DNA of 64,000 nt, taken from the NCBI RefSeq assembly GCF_025770725.1, contig NZ_JANZKZ010000003.1, forward strand, positions 124,001 to 188,000, written 5' to 3'. Below, piece after piece: positions 1-9,127 of the stretch (position 1 is the stretch's first letter; each line of letters starts with the position of its first letter). The DNA is from Sulfurospirillum oryzae. GTDB taxonomy: Bacteria; Campylobacterota; Campylobacteria; Campylobacterales; Sulfurospirillaceae. The notes under the pieces are model-generated. The model was not told where the DNA came from. It saw only the letters and a list, made by a program, of their open reading frames with translations, and ran no database searches. A program made the position numbers and the translations under genes.

Positions 1-1104
1 CATAACTATGAGTTAAAGGCACTCGAAGCTGAGGTACAAGCGCTTGAAAAAGAGGTTGATATAAGCAAGATTTGGGAAAACCCTATGCTCTCTCTTGGGG
101 TCAACGACATCTTTTTAAATGAGCCACTTACAAGAAACCAAGAAGCGCAAAATGAGGCGATTTCGCTTTCTCAAAAGATCCCAACGGGTGGAAAACTGGA
201 CATCAAAGAGTCGATTGCCTTGCAAGATTTGGCGATTAAAAAGCTGGAACTAAAAACTAAAAAACTCGAAATGCAACGTGAAATTGGCGTGTTGGAGCAA
301 AGTTACATCCGCATTAACCAAGATCTTGCTTTAGTGATAAAGTATGAGAAAGTTTTGGAAGACCTGAAAAATGCCCACCTTGCTTACAATACCACCAGCG
401 CGCACTATGTCGATACGCTGAACAATACGATTTTGCAAAAAAACCTTACCATCGAGAAAAAAACACTGCTTCGCGACAAAGCTTCCATAGAGCGAAAGTT
501 AGAGAGCATCATCGTAGCCTCTATGCCTGAGATGAGCGCACATGAAGGACTATTGCCTTATAAGCTCAGTGATGAAGAGAAGCTTTTGGAAAAATCGCCG
601 AAGCTTCAAACCCAAATGATGATTAGCCAAAAAGAGCTGCTCAATTTACGCTATGAAAAAGCAAATAAAACGCCCGATGTTACGGTAACTCTTGGCTACA
701 ATCGAAGGCAAGGAAGAGACGACTACGCCTTTTTAGGCGTTTCTGTACCGCTTCCGATTTACGGCAAAGAGAATGCCTCCATCCAAAAAGCCACACTCAC
801 CCATGCTTCCTCCGAACAGAGTGTGCAGTCGGTGCATAAAAGTTTGCAGTTTGAGCTAAGAGATGAGCTTCTCAACAAAGAGTTGCAGTACGACAAAATC
901 TCTTTGGCGAAAGAGGTGTTACATGAAAATGAGAAGATGTATGAAGTGCTTCAAAGCACTGCATTGTCTCAAAATGACGCACTTTTAAGCCTTCTCAATG
1001 TAGTCACGCAAATCATTGAAGCACAAAAGCAAATCAACGCTAACACGTTCGCGTATAACGAGTCCATCATCAAAATTTACACCCTTTTAGGAGTCGAGCT
1101 ATGA
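1..1104 (+). CDS. TolC-family outer-membrane efflux protein (5' truncated)
   Basis: The reading frame is open from base 1, so the gene starts before the window and 367 residues are visible. The visible part shows the TolC/CusC pattern: long amphipathic heptad-rich helices separated by short beta segments, with the typical NPMLSLGVND strand near residue 28 and VTVTLGYNRRQG near residue 230. It should form the trimeric outer-membrane duct of a tripartite exporter. Its stop overlaps the start of the adaptor gene by 4 bases, and that gene in turn overlaps the RND pump, so the three form one translationally coupled operon. The copper/silver assignment comes from the pump. The N-terminus and any signal peptide cannot be seen. 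Confidence 0.85.
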   Translation, partial: HNYELKALEAEVQALEKEVDISKIWENPMLSLGVNDIFLNEPLTRNQEAQNEAISLSQKIPTGGKLDIKESIALQDLAIKKLELKTKKLEMQREIGVLEQSYIRINQDLALVIKYEKVLEDLKNAHLAYNTTSAHYVDTLNNTILQKNLTIEKKTLLRDKASIERKLESIIVASMPEMSAHEGLLPYKLSDEEKLLEKSPKLQTQMMISQKELLNLRYEKANKTPDVTVTLGYNRRQGRDDYAFLGVSVPLPIYGKENASIQKATLTHASSEQSVQSVHKSLQFELRDELLNKELQYDKISLAKEVLHENEKMYEVLQSTALSQNDALLSLLNVVTQIIEAQKQINANTFAYNESIIKIYTLLGVEL

Positions 1105-2087
1105 AATACACGCATCTCATTTTAGGAGCTCTTCTACTGTTAGGCTCCACGCTTGATGCCAAGCAGATTTTCAATGTCAAAACCATCGAAGTAAAAAAAG
1201 TTTTGGAAGGCTCTGCTAAAGATTTTTACGGCTATACCAAAGCCAATGAAGAAAATGTCAAAGAGGTGAGTTTGCGTTATGACGCGTTTATCGAAACGCT
1301 TTACGTGAACAAAAGTTTTACCAGTGTTAAAAAAGGCGAGCCTTTGGCGAAACTCTATTCGCAAGAGATTTACACCGCAGAGTTGGAACTTATCAACGCG
1401 TTACGCATCAAAAGTGACAGCATGGTGCAGAGCATCACGCAAAAGCTCAAACTTTTAGGGGTCGATGAGAAAACGATTGCGAAAATTATCAGTGAAAAAA
1501 ATGTGCCTGAAAACATCACTATCGTTTCACCGTACAGCGGTATCGTAACCCAAAAAGCAATCAATCAAGGCGCGTTCGTTCCCAAAGGGATGAAACTTTA
1601 CGAGATCAGCGATTATACGAACTTATGGCTTATCGTTAAAGTGTATGAAAAAGACCTTGATTTTGTTAAACGTGCGCAAAGTGCGGACATCTTTTTTGAT
1701 ATGAGTTCTAAGCCTTACAAAGCCAAAATTGATTTTATCTACCCTAAAGTTGACCCGCAAACGAAAAGTGTGGATGTGCGTTTGGTCATCGAAAACAAAG
1801 ACCTCGAGATTTACGAAAATGCGTTTGCAAAAGCAAGGTTTGGCACAGCCAAACGTGAGTATCTAGCCCTTCCAAAAAGTGCAGTGATGACCAAAGGTGC
1901 TAAGACGAGTGTCTTTGTCAAAGGCGAATTTGAGGGCGAATACGAACCACGCGAGATCGAAGCAAAACGACTCAATAACGACACATTTGAAATAGTCAAA
2001 GGCCTAAAAGAGGGCGATGTAGTTGTCTCAAATGCGCTCTTTATGTTTGATGCCGATGCCCAAAATAACGCAGGGGCAATGAAATGA
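1101..2087 (+). CDS. CusB-like periplasmic adaptor of heavy-metal RND efflux system
   Basis: A 328-residue membrane-fusion (HlyD-type) adaptor that links the inner-membrane pump to the outer-membrane duct. Residues 1-20 form a signal peptide. A barrel/lipoyl region with a short helical hairpin follows (about residues 60-160, including TIVSPYSGIVTQKAINQGAF), then a beta-barrel and the conserved C-terminal pattern GLKEGDVVVSNALFMFDAD. It is shorter than E. coli CusB and has no obvious N-terminal methionine-rich metal site. Overlaps of 4 bases at both ends (ATGA) indicate coupled translation with the duct and pump genes. Family call is secure; the metal is inferred from the pump. Confidence 0.88.
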   Translation: MKYTHLILGALLLLGSTLDAKQIFNVKTIEVKKVLEGSAKDFYGYTKANEENVKEVSLRYDAFIETLYVNKSFTSVKKGEPLAKLYSQEIYTAELELINALRIKSDSMVQSITQKLKLLGVDEKTIAKIISEKNVPENITIVSPYSGIVTQKAINQGAFVPKGMKLYEISDYTNLWLIVKVYEKDLDFVKRAQSADIFFDMSSKPYKAKIDFIYPKVDPQTKSVDVRLVIENKDLEIYENAFAKARFGTAKREYLALPKSAVMTKGAKTSVFVKGEFEGEYEPREIEAKRLNNDTFEIVKGLKEGDVVVSNALFMFDADAQNNAGAMK

Positions 2088-5000
2088 TCGAGAGTATCAT
2101 TGAAAAAAGCGTCAAAAACAGGGCGCTTCTTCTTTTAACTTTACTTATCGCCGCATTTCTTTCTTTTTGGGCGATTCGGCAAACCCCACTGGACGCCTTG
2201 CCAGACCTCACGCCACCGCAAGTCATCGTGAATGTGAAGTATTTGGGGCAGTCGCCAAAGATCATCCAAGATCAGCTCGTTTACGAGCTGACCAATGCGC
2301 TGTTATCGGTCGCAAAAACCAAAACTGTGCGCGCGTTTACGTCGTATGAAAATGCCATCGTGTACATCATCTTTGAAGATGGCACCGACCTTTACTGGGC
2401 GCGAGATAGGGTCAATGAAGTCATTCAAAATGTCTCGAAAAATGCTCCTAAAAACGCAACCATCAAGCTAGGCCCAGATGCCACGGGTATTGGTTGGGCG
2501 TTTGAGTATGCGCTCACCTCTAAAAATCGCAGTTTAGAAGAGCTTAGAAGCATTCAAGACTACCTCTACCGCTATGCCCTTTTAGGTGTTGAAGGGGTAA
2601 GCGAAGTGGCGAGTGTGGGCGGTTTTGTGAAAGATTATGAAATCACACTGAGCCAAGACGCGCTCTACAAATATGATCTCAGTATCGATGAACTTATGAG
2701 CGCACTTTCGAAAAACAACAGTGATTTGGGTGGGCGAGTGGTGCTTGAAAATGGCTTTGAGCAGATCATCCAAGCCAGAGGTTTTGCCACCTCTTTGGAA
2801 GACCTTTCAAACATCACCATCAAAACGGTGAATGGCATTCCGCTCAAACTCTCTGACATCGCCGATGTGCGTGTGGTTCCCACCTATAGAAGTGGTTTAG
2901 CAGAACTCAACGGCGAAGGCGAAGTGGTCGGAGGCGTTGTGGTTGTACGTCACAAAGAGAACGCTTACAAGGTCATTCAGGCGGTCAAAGAGAAGCTAGA
3001 ATCTTTACATGTAAACGATGTGGAAGTGGTCACAACGTACGATAGAAGCGATCTCATTACCAAAGCGATTAACAACCTCAAGCGCGCTCTTTTTGAAGAG
3101 AGCATTGTTGTTTTGGCAGTGGTGATGCTCTTTTTGCTTCACTTTAGAAGCGCTTTGGTCGTCATCATTGTTCTGCCGCTCACCATTGCTCTGACCTTTT
3201 TGGCGATGAAGCTTTTTGGGCTGGAGTCGAACATTATGAGTTTGGGTGGTATTGCCATTGCTATTGGTGCGATGGTCGATGCGTGCATCGTTATGATCGA
3301 AAATGTGCATAAAAAGCTCTCGCACGGCGAGCCAAAAAGCGAAGAAGAGCGCAAAGCCATCATCATCGCTTCGTCCAAACAAGTTGGACGCCCGATCTTT
3401 TTTGCGCTTTTGCTTATCGTGGTGAGTTTCTTACCTATCTTCGCACTCAGCGGTCAAGAAGGAGCGCTCTTTAAACCCTTAGCCTACACCAAAACCTTTG
3501 CGATGCTCATCGGTGCAGTGCTCTCCATTACCCTTGTTCCCCTTTTGATGATCTATTTTGTCAAAGGCAAAATCCTTGAAGAACACAAAAATCCACTCAA
3601 CCGCTTTTTTATCTGGATTTATGCACCGCTTTTAAAGGTACACATGCGCTTTTGGTATATTGCTATTGCGGCATTTATTGGCTTTTTGGTACTGGGTTAT
3701 CACACCTACACCAAACAGCGCTGGGAGTTTATGCCCCCACTCAATGAGCAGACGTTTATGTACATGCCTGTCACGCCATTTGGCATCAGCATCGAGATGG
3801 CAAAAGAGTATGCGCAAAAGAGCAATGAGGTCATCAAAAGCTTTCCCGAAGTCCTCAGTACCTTTGCCAAAGCAGGGCGTGCGGAAAGTGCGACAGACCC
3901 AGCTCCTCTTTCGATGATCGAGACCATCATACAGCTCAAACCCAAAGAGCAGTGGAGAGAGGGCATGACGTATGAGAAGCTGAGAGATGAGATGAACGAA
4001 CAGCTTCAAATGACGGGATTGACCAACTCATGGACATATCCGATTCGTGGGCGCATCGATATGCTCATCACAGGCATACGAACACCGCTTGGCATCAAAC
4101 TCTACGGAGACAATGACCAAGCCCTAGAAGATAGCGCCAATAAAATTGCCAGTGTCCTTGCCAATTATGAGGGAACCAAAAGTATTTTTGCGGACAAAGC
4201 AAACAGCGGTTATTACCTGAATATGACGCTTAAGCCTGAAAATATTGCCGCGTATGGTCTCACCAAAGAAGAGATACTAGACTTCGTAGATAACGCCATC
4301 GGTGGCTCGAAAGTAACAACGTTTTACCAAGGCATTGAACGCTATGCGATCACGTTAAGACTGGAAGAAGAGAGTCGTAAAGACTTAAATACCATTAGTG
4401 AATTGACCATCAAAACGCCGTATGGTTTCCAACGTTTAGGACATTTTGTGGAGCTTAGTTACGACGTGGGTGCGAGTGAGCTCAAGTCTGAAATGGGCAA
4501 GAAAGTCAACTACATCTACATCACCCTAAAAGAGGGCTTTTCGTCTAAAACCTATAAAGAAGAGGCGAGCAAAATTCTGAAAGAGAGTGTGGAGCTTCCA
4601 ACAGGTTTTTACATCGGTTGGGCAGGCGAGAGCGAGTACTTGGAAAGTGCGATGGAGCGCTTGCAGTTCATCCTTCCGCTCACGCTTTTGGTGACGTTTG
4701 TGCTCATTTACTTAGGACTTGGCTCGTTTAAAAATGCGCTTTTGGTCTTTTTGACCCTGCCGCTTGCCGCTGTGGGTGGGTTTTTATATGTGGATTATCT
4801 GAACTTTAACCTTTCCATTGCCGTCATTGTAGGCTTTTTGGCACTTATCGGCATCGCGGTGGAGACGGCGATTGTGATGATTATCTATCTTGAAGAAGCC
4901 ATTTCTCATGTCAAAGAGCGAACAGCACATGCCATTCAAGAAGCCATCTTTGAAGGGGCGGTTTTAAGAGTGCGCCCTAAACTCATGACCGTTTTTGCGA

Positions 5001-5161
5001 TTCTTGGTGGACTTTTACCGATTATGTGGTTAGACGGTGTTGGAAGTGAAGTCATGCAACGCATCGCCGCTCCGATGATCGGTGGCGTGGTAAGTTCGGC
5101 AATACTCACGCTTTTGGTGATTCCTGTGTTGTATTATCGGATGCAAAAAATCGAGGAGTGA
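2084..5161 (+). CDS. cusA: CusA/CzcA-family heavy-metal RND pump, Cu(I)/Ag(I) type
   Basis: A 1025-residue inner-membrane proton-driven pump with two RND repeats, each of one plus five membrane helices and a large periplasmic loop. The fourth-helix motif GAMVDACIVMIEN (about residues 394-406) is of the CusA kind rather than the divalent-metal CzcA kind. Met561, Met611 and Met660 have the same spacing (50 and 49 residues) as the E. coli CusA copper-relay methionines 573, 623 and 672, in matching contexts (YMP, MIET, IDML). This supports export of monovalent copper or silver from the periplasm. One copy of the dispersed palindrome lies in frame at 3004. A hairpin made of two more copies follows the stop at 5167-5199. 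Confidence 0.92.
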   Translation: MIESIIEKSVKNRALLLLTLLIAAFLSFWAIRQTPLDALPDLTPPQVIVNVKYLGQSPKIIQDQLVYELTNALLSVAKTKTVRAFTSYENAIVYIIFEDGTDLYWARDRVNEVIQNVSKNAPKNATIKLGPDATGIGWAFEYALTSKNRSLEELRSIQDYLYRYALLGVEGVSEVASVGGFVKDYEITLSQDALYKYDLSIDELMSALSKNNSDLGGRVVLENGFEQIIQARGFATSLEDLSNITIKTVNGIPLKLSDIADVRVVPTYRSGLAELNGEGEVVGGVVVVRHKENAYKVIQAVKEKLESLHVNDVEVVTTYDRSDLITKAINNLKRALFEESIVVLAVVMLFLLHFRSALVVIIVLPLTIALTFLAMKLFGLESNIMSLGGIAIAIGAMVDACIVMIENVHKKLSHGEPKSEEERKAIIIASSKQVGRPIFFALLLIVVSFLPIFALSGQEGALFKPLAYTKTFAMLIGAVLSITLVPLLMIYFVKGKILEEHKNPLNRFFIWIYAPLLKVHMRFWYIAIAAFIGFLVLGYHTYTKQRWEFMPPLNEQTFMYMPVTPFGISIEMAKEYAQKSNEVIKSFPEVLSTFAKAGRAESATDPAPLSMIETIIQLKPKEQWREGMTYEKLRDEMNEQLQMTGLTNSWTYPIRGRIDMLITGIRTPLGIKLYGDNDQALEDSANKIASVLANYEGTKSIFADKANSGYYLNMTLKPENIAAYGLTKEEILDFVDNAIGGSKVTTFYQGIERYAITLRLEEESRKDLNTISELTIKTPYGFQRLGHFVELSYDVGASELKSEMGKKVNYIYITLKEGFSSKTYKEEASKILKESVELPTGFYIGWAGESEYLESAMERLQFILPLTLLVTFVLIYLGLGSFKNALLVFLTLPLAAVGGFLYVDYLNFNLSIAVIVGFLALIGIAVETAIVMIIYLEEAISHVKERTAHAIQEAIFEGAVLRVRPKLMTVFAILGGLLPIMWLDGVGSEVMQRIAAPMIGGVVSSAILTLLVIPVLYYRMQKIEE

Positions 5162-5166
5162 GAGAG

Positions 5167-5199
5167 TTTACATGTAAGGAAGAAATCCTTACATGTAAA
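5167..5199 (+). terminator. Hairpin of two inverted palindrome copies, end of cus operon
   Basis: Perfect 14-bp arms TTTACATGTAAGGA and TCCTTACATGTAAA enclose the loop AGAAA. The hairpin starts 6 bases after the pump stop and lies between convergent genes. There is no clear T-run, so intrinsic termination is plausible but not proven; RNA 3'-end protection is an alternative. Confidence 0.6.
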
Positions 5200-5233
5200 T
5201 GTTAAACAAAGATCTCTTAATTACTAAAAATAA

Positions 5234-5749
5234 TTACAGTGGCTTTCGAGAAATACTCAAAAATTGCGTCAAAATTCTCTGCAAACTATCTTCTTCTATC
5301 TTTTTGTTAGGTGTTGTTAAAATCTCTCTGGGAGCAACAACGGCTCCTAATTTTGAAAACTGTAAACGCATCGCATTGCAGACATCATTTCCTGTGATTC
5401 CTGAGTGCGTTGCGAGTTGGATGCATTTTAAGGTGAAGAGTTCTCTGAAATTTTCATTGCTTCTGGATATCCATGCGATGACATTGGTTAAAACAGGAGG
5501 AATGGAGTAGTTGTATTCAGGGGCTACAACGATGTATCCTGAGGAATTTTTCATGGTGTTTGAAAGCTCAAGAATTTTGCTTGGGATGCCATCATTTGTC
5601 TCTTTCGAAGAGTCATACAAGGTGATGTTCAAATCGACTAAATTGATGATTTGACTTTTAACACCCATCGTTTCTAGGCACTTTTGTATTTTACCTGCCA
5701 ACTTCATATTTTCATTCAGACTTGCAACCAATATTAAATACATGATCAA
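5234..5749 (-). CDS. NADPH-dependent FMN reductase family flavoprotein
   Basis: A 171-residue flavodoxin-like protein. The motif PEYNYSIPPVLTNVIAWISR (about residues 97-116) is the hallmark of the NADPH-dependent FMN reductase/azoreductase family. The N-terminal strand (YLILVASLNENMK) would supply the phosphate-binding loop, although the usual Ser-rich G-S-x-R-x-x-S form is altered here to ASLNENMK. It probably reduces FMN, quinones or azo compounds in the cytoplasm. It is monocistronic and convergent with the copper export operon. The start could also be the second Met (5743). Substrate unknown. Confidence 0.8.
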   Translation of the reverse strand: MIMYLILVASLNENMKLAGKIQKCLETMGVKSQIINLVDLNITLYDSSKETNDGIPSKILELSNTMKNSSGYIVVAPEYNYSIPPVLTNVIAWISRSNENFRELFTLKCIQLATHSGITGNDVCNAMRLQFSKLGAVVAPREILTTPNKKIEEDSLQRILTQFLSISRKPL

Positions 5750-6198
5750 TCCTTATTTAGATAGGGTTAGGATGATTATAGTACGAACAGGTTATAGGAA
5801 CAAGAGGAAATAAGGTTAGAGTAATTTTACGCATAAAGATTCAGTTTAGCATTTTATTTATCAAATAATTGACAAGCATCCGCCATTTTTTGACGTACTT
5901 CTTCTAAGCCCAACGAAATCAAAAAAGTTATATCATCATTTCAATCTCTTTGCTCATTTTGAGGAAAAACAATGAAAAAAGATAAACTTTTCGGTGTCAG
6001 TTTTGGGCTTTTCCTTCTCCTTGCGCTCTCTTTGGTTGCGGCTGTATTTTTGCTCTTGCGAACATGGTACTCGTAGTCAAGGCAAGAGAGCTTCTTTTTA
6101 AAATTTGACCTTTACATGTAAAAAGCATTAAGCCCATTTTTTAAACATTTTTTTGTATAAGGGTAGAGTATAATTTCCCTTTGTTTAAAGGATTTGAT
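5750..6198. other. Intergenic stretch with one small ORF and a palindrome copy
   Basis: Apart from the 34-residue ORF at 5972-6076 and the palindrome copy at 6111-6122, this 450-base stretch shows no gene. A short minus-strand frame ending at 5854 has no start codon and may be a gene remnant. The 3' part must carry the promoter of the following LysE-type gene. Confidence 0.5.
5972..6076 (+). CDS. Small single-span membrane protein (34 aa)
   Basis: ATG at 5972 is preceded by GAGGA at a good spacing and followed by 34 codons. The product starts MKKDKLFGVS and then runs as a hydrophobic stretch of about 20 residues (FGLFLLLALSLVAAVFLLL), ending RTWYS. The positive N-terminus, single membrane span and proper ribosome site argue for a real microprotein. 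It stands alone between two unrelated genes. No family is recognised. Confidence 0.55.
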   Translation: MKKDKLFGVSFGLFLLLALSLVAAVFLLLRTWYS

Positions 6199-6828
6199 GT
6201 GATTTCAGCAGTTGATTTTTCGATTATGGCGCTTTTTCTTCCCACTTTCTTTTTTGTCTCGGTAACGCCTGGCATGTGCATGACACTTGCGATGAGCCTT
6301 GGTATGAGCATCGGTTTAAAGCGTACGTTTTACATGATGGCGGGCGAGCTCATCGGCGTGGCGATAGTCGCACTCTCTTCGGTTGTCGGCGTTGCGGCGA
6401 TCATGATCAACCATCCTGACATCTTTACCGTTTTTAAGTATGCGGGTGGGCTTTATCTTGGGTATTTGGGTGTGCAACTTTGGCTAAATCGTGGCAAAAT
6501 GGCACTAACTGAGGTGCATTGTACGCCAAGTATTTCCACTTTTTCTCTGGCTTCACAAGGTTTTATTACCGCCATTGCAAACCCAAAAGGCTGGGCGTTT
6601 TTCATCGCACTTTTACCACCGTTTATCAACCAAACGAAACCGCTCATTCCTCAAGTTTCGGTACTGTTAGCCATTATTTTAGTATTGGAATTTATCTGTT
6701 TGATTATCTACGCGAGTGGTGGTAGCACCATGCGTAAGTTTTTGCAAAAAAGCAACAACGTCAAACTTATGAACCGTGTCGCAGGCACATTGATGCTCGG
6801 TGTGGGCGTGTGGTTGGCGTTTGGGTGA
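6199..6828 (+). CDS. LysE/RhtB-family amino-acid exporter
   Basis: About 209 residues with six predicted membrane spans, typical in length for the LysE/RhtB family. The signature VSVTPGMCMTLAMSLGMSIGLKR lies near the N-terminus (shown here only by its shape: proline-glycine then a long glycine-rich helix), and NPKGWAFFIALLPPFI marks the fourth helix. The GTG at 6199 is preferred because AAAGGA lies 7 bases upstream; the in-frame TTG at 6181 has no ribosome site. It probably exports an amino acid or small amide. Single gene; convergent with the adenosine deaminase, sharing a hairpin. Confidence 0.85.
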   Translation: MISAVDFSIMALFLPTFFFVSVTPGMCMTLAMSLGMSIGLKRTFYMMAGELIGVAIVALSSVVGVAAIMINHPDIFTVFKYAGGLYLGYLGVQLWLNRGKMALTEVHCTPSISTFSLASQGFITAIANPKGWAFFIALLPPFINQTKPLIPQVSVLLAIILVLEFICLIIYASGGSTMRKFLQKSNNVKLMNRVAGTLMLGVGVWLAFG

Positions 6829-6843
6829 GAAAAACTCTCACCC
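6823..6843. terminator. Bidirectional terminator hairpin
   Basis: Perfect 8-bp arms GGGTGAGA and TCTCACCC around the loop AAAAC. It includes the stop codon of the LysE-type gene and abuts the end of the convergent adenosine deaminase gene; CTATTTT follows on the plus strand. Confidence 0.7.
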
Positions 6844-8319
6844 CTATTTTAAACTTTTTGCTAACGCACTCATCTCTTTCTCAAACACTTCAAACTTTTT
6901 ATCCAGTTGCATTTTTACTTTAGCTTTCTCCGCAGGCGTCAAAAACGAATAGTCGATGCTGTTATACACATACGTTTTGATGGTGGCGTAACTTGGATGG
7001 TAGCGACTCGCAAGCAGGACATACTCATGCGTCAAGTTGTCTCTTGAAACGCCCGAATCATCCGTTGAGATGACGATGGGCACGCCATACGCGGCGTAAA
7101 TGGAGTAGGGGTGTTCCTTGCCCGAAACGCCTAAGATGAACTCGTTGCTGGTGAGGTTGATCTCGATGGCGGCGTGTTCTTTAAGCTCTTTAAGAAGAGC
7201 CAAAGACTCTTTTTCATACGCGATGTCTACACCATGCCCGATGCGTTGTGCCCCTGCGATTTTGCGCGCTTGGGTGATGTGAAAGAGAAGCTCTTTGGGT
7301 TCAACCATACCGATGGTTAGCTCTCCCGCGTGCAGTGAGCGTGGCACTTGCGGGTAGTGGCTCGCGAGGTAGTTAAACATGCGCATGTGAAGGGTGTAGT
7401 CGTTAATCGCCACGGTGTTGTTCTCAGGAGCTACAATGTTCACACCCACCACAAGCGGTGAGCTAAGGACGGCTTTGTAGCCAGAGAGCAAATCGGTATA
7501 GACTTGAAGCGGTTCAACCACGCGAGTAGCATACGTTTGGTAGCGCATGGTAAAGCTTGCCGTGTCGATGCCCTCATGTCTTTTCTCTAACTCTTTGATG
7601 AACGATGCCACTTTTGTCTCAAATGCACTGTTTTGTGCATAAACCGTACTGATGCGATCTAGCAGTACGTTGACCTCTTCTTGTGTGGTCGCGTGGCGAA
7701 GGGCGTTATTGATATTTTTGGCTTCTTCTGCACTGAAAAAATCAGCGCTATTGACACCCACGCGTGAGAGCATGGTTTCGATGTAAGAGACGTTTTCATT
7801 AAGTGCGCGCTCTTTAATGATGTTCAGTCCCACGTCCATGTACTGGTCGGAGATGGGTGAAAAGTAGCCAAAGGTGTTGAAGAAGTTGCTATCGGGCGGG
7901 AGTTGTTCATGGCTGTGGTTGTCGAAGTCTTTGTCAGACCAGAGCGTGAGCAGTTTGCGGTACAGTGTGTTATTCGCGATGAGTTCATCCACGCTGAGAG
8001 TTTTGCAAGCTTCATTGCTTTTGGTTTTGACGATTTTGAAACTGCAGGTGTCGATAAACCAACCTTTATTTTTCACCCATTCAAGGTAGGTTTCGACATA
8101 CAAAGAGCCTGAGTAGTGGTGGTGCAAGTCGCCACCTTTGGGCATTTGGGTGAAAAAGAGATTGAGTAGTGCGACATTGGGAAAATGAGCCTCAAAAGAG
8201 CGTTCATACAGCGCTGAAGTTGTGCTCTCATCGTTGTTGCGTGGTAGGTTTGGCGTTGGGGTACAACCTACAAAAAAACTCAAAAGGAGCAAGAGGCTGA
8301 GGTGTTTGAGGTAACGCAT
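6844..8319 (-). CDS. Adenosine deaminase-family lipoprotein (ADGF/CECR1-like)
   Basis: A 491-residue amidohydrolase with a hydrophobic signal ending FFVGC, suggesting lipidation at Cys19 and a location outside the inner membrane. Catalytic elements of the adenosine/AMP deaminase family are present: GGDLHHHYSGS (metal-binding HxH, residues 66-68), HAGE (about 331), IGHGVDI (about 357) and STDDSGVS (about 417). It is longer than cytosolic Add and has the extra insert seen in secreted deaminases. It likely deaminates nucleosides or nucleotides in the periplasm for salvage. The ribosome site AAGGA directly adjoins a dispersed palindrome copy. Confidence 0.85.
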   Translation of the reverse strand: MRYLKHLSLLLLLSFFVGCTPTPNLPRNNDESTTSALYERSFEAHFPNVALLNLFFTQMPKGGDLHHHYSGSLYVETYLEWVKNKGWFIDTCSFKIVKTKSNEACKTLSVDELIANNTLYRKLLTLWSDKDFDNHSHEQLPPDSNFFNTFGYFSPISDQYMDVGLNIIKERALNENVSYIETMLSRVGVNSADFFSAEEAKNINNALRHATTQEEVNVLLDRISTVYAQNSAFETKVASFIKELEKRHEGIDTASFTMRYQTYATRVVEPLQVYTDLLSGYKAVLSSPLVVGVNIVAPENNTVAINDYTLHMRMFNYLASHYPQVPRSLHAGELTIGMVEPKELLFHITQARKIAGAQRIGHGVDIAYEKESLALLKELKEHAAIEINLTSNEFILGVSGKEHPYSIYAAYGVPIVISTDDSGVSRDNLTHEYVLLASRYHPSYATIKTYVYNSIDYSFLTPAEKAKVKMQLDKKFEVFEKEMSALAKSLK

Positions 8320-8366
8320 GGTGATCCTTACATGTAAAGATATGAATGGCTTATTGTAACGAAAAA

Positions 8367-9035
8367 TTAGGTACGTCTAGGCTTAAACCTAACCGCTTGA
8401 TGCAGAGGATTTTGGATGCACTCTAGTTGATAGTCAATCATCGCGTGAAAAGGGGTGAGGAATGTGTCGAGCTTGTTTTGCTCAATCGTTTCGATCTGCC
8501 ATTTGGTAAGAAGTTCCAACACGGTGAGTGTGGACTCGATGGTCGAGAGGCAATACTCTAGGGGTTGCTCTTTGATCTTAAACTCCGAACGCTTCGTGGA
8601 GTCAAAACTGATGTGAGAAAGAGCGTGCAAGTTCTTACTTTCACGCATCATTTTAAGTGAACACGCCCATGTCGAATCAATGAGAAAAATCGCCACCTTC
8701 TTCTTTACATGTAAAGCTTTTTCAGTCAAAGGATTGTGATGACTGAGGTTGATAGCATGCTTTGAAGGGTAGAGAATGAAACTCTCATGTGTTGCGATGA
8801 TTTCGTTGATGCGTGCATTGTCACTAAAGTCGATGCCCATAAAAAGCTCAGAGTTTGGAAGTGAAAGGTGTGTCAAATGCCCCGTGCCATTTTTGGTTTT
8901 TTTAAACTCTTTGGGGTGCATCAAAACGATGAATTTGGTCTGCGTTGCAATGGGTCGAATATGGCTGCACATACATGAGCTTTTGGGTCTGTAACAGCTG
9001 TAACATTTTGCTCTATCGCCGTAAATCGTCTGCAT
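8367..9035 (-). CDS. DTW-domain tRNA-uridine aminocarboxypropyltransferase (TapT-like)
   Basis: About 222 residues from the second Met (9035), chosen because AAGG lies 6 bases upstream; an earlier in-frame ATG at 9050 lacks a ribosome site. The N-terminus has a zinc-type cysteine cluster (CYSCYRPKSSCMC), followed by VLMHPKEFKKTKNGTGHL and the name-giving LIDSTW motif near residue 120. Members of this family transfer the aminocarboxypropyl group of S-adenosylmethionine to uridine in tRNA (acp3U). It stands alone, with a palindrome copy in frame at 8704 (AlaLeuHisValLys). Confidence 0.85.
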   Translation of the reverse strand: MQTIYGDRAKCYSCYRPKSSCMCSHIRPIATQTKFIVLMHPKEFKKTKNGTGHLTHLSLPNSELFMGIDFSDNARINEIIATHESFILYPSKHAINLSHHNPLTEKALHVKKKVAIFLIDSTWACSLKMMRESKNLHALSHISFDSTKRSEFKIKEQPLEYCLSTIESTLTVLELLTKWQIETIEQNKLDTFLTPFHAMIDYQLECIQNPLHQAVRFKPRRT

Positions 9036-9127
9036 CGCCCGCCTTAACATAATGGGGGATTATACTAAAATATGAGAAAACTTGAAAAAAGAAATAAAAC
9101 ACTTTAATTATTTGATACAATTATTTT

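Noticed and set aside
5199-5510. 103-residue plus-strand ORF
   Set aside because: Entirely antisense to the FMN reductase gene, which has the clear family motif; no ribosome site.
5854-5935. Short minus-strand reading frame ending LEEVRQKMADACQLFDK
   Set aside because: No start codon or ribosome site and too short; possibly the tail of a lost gene, but nothing to compare it with.
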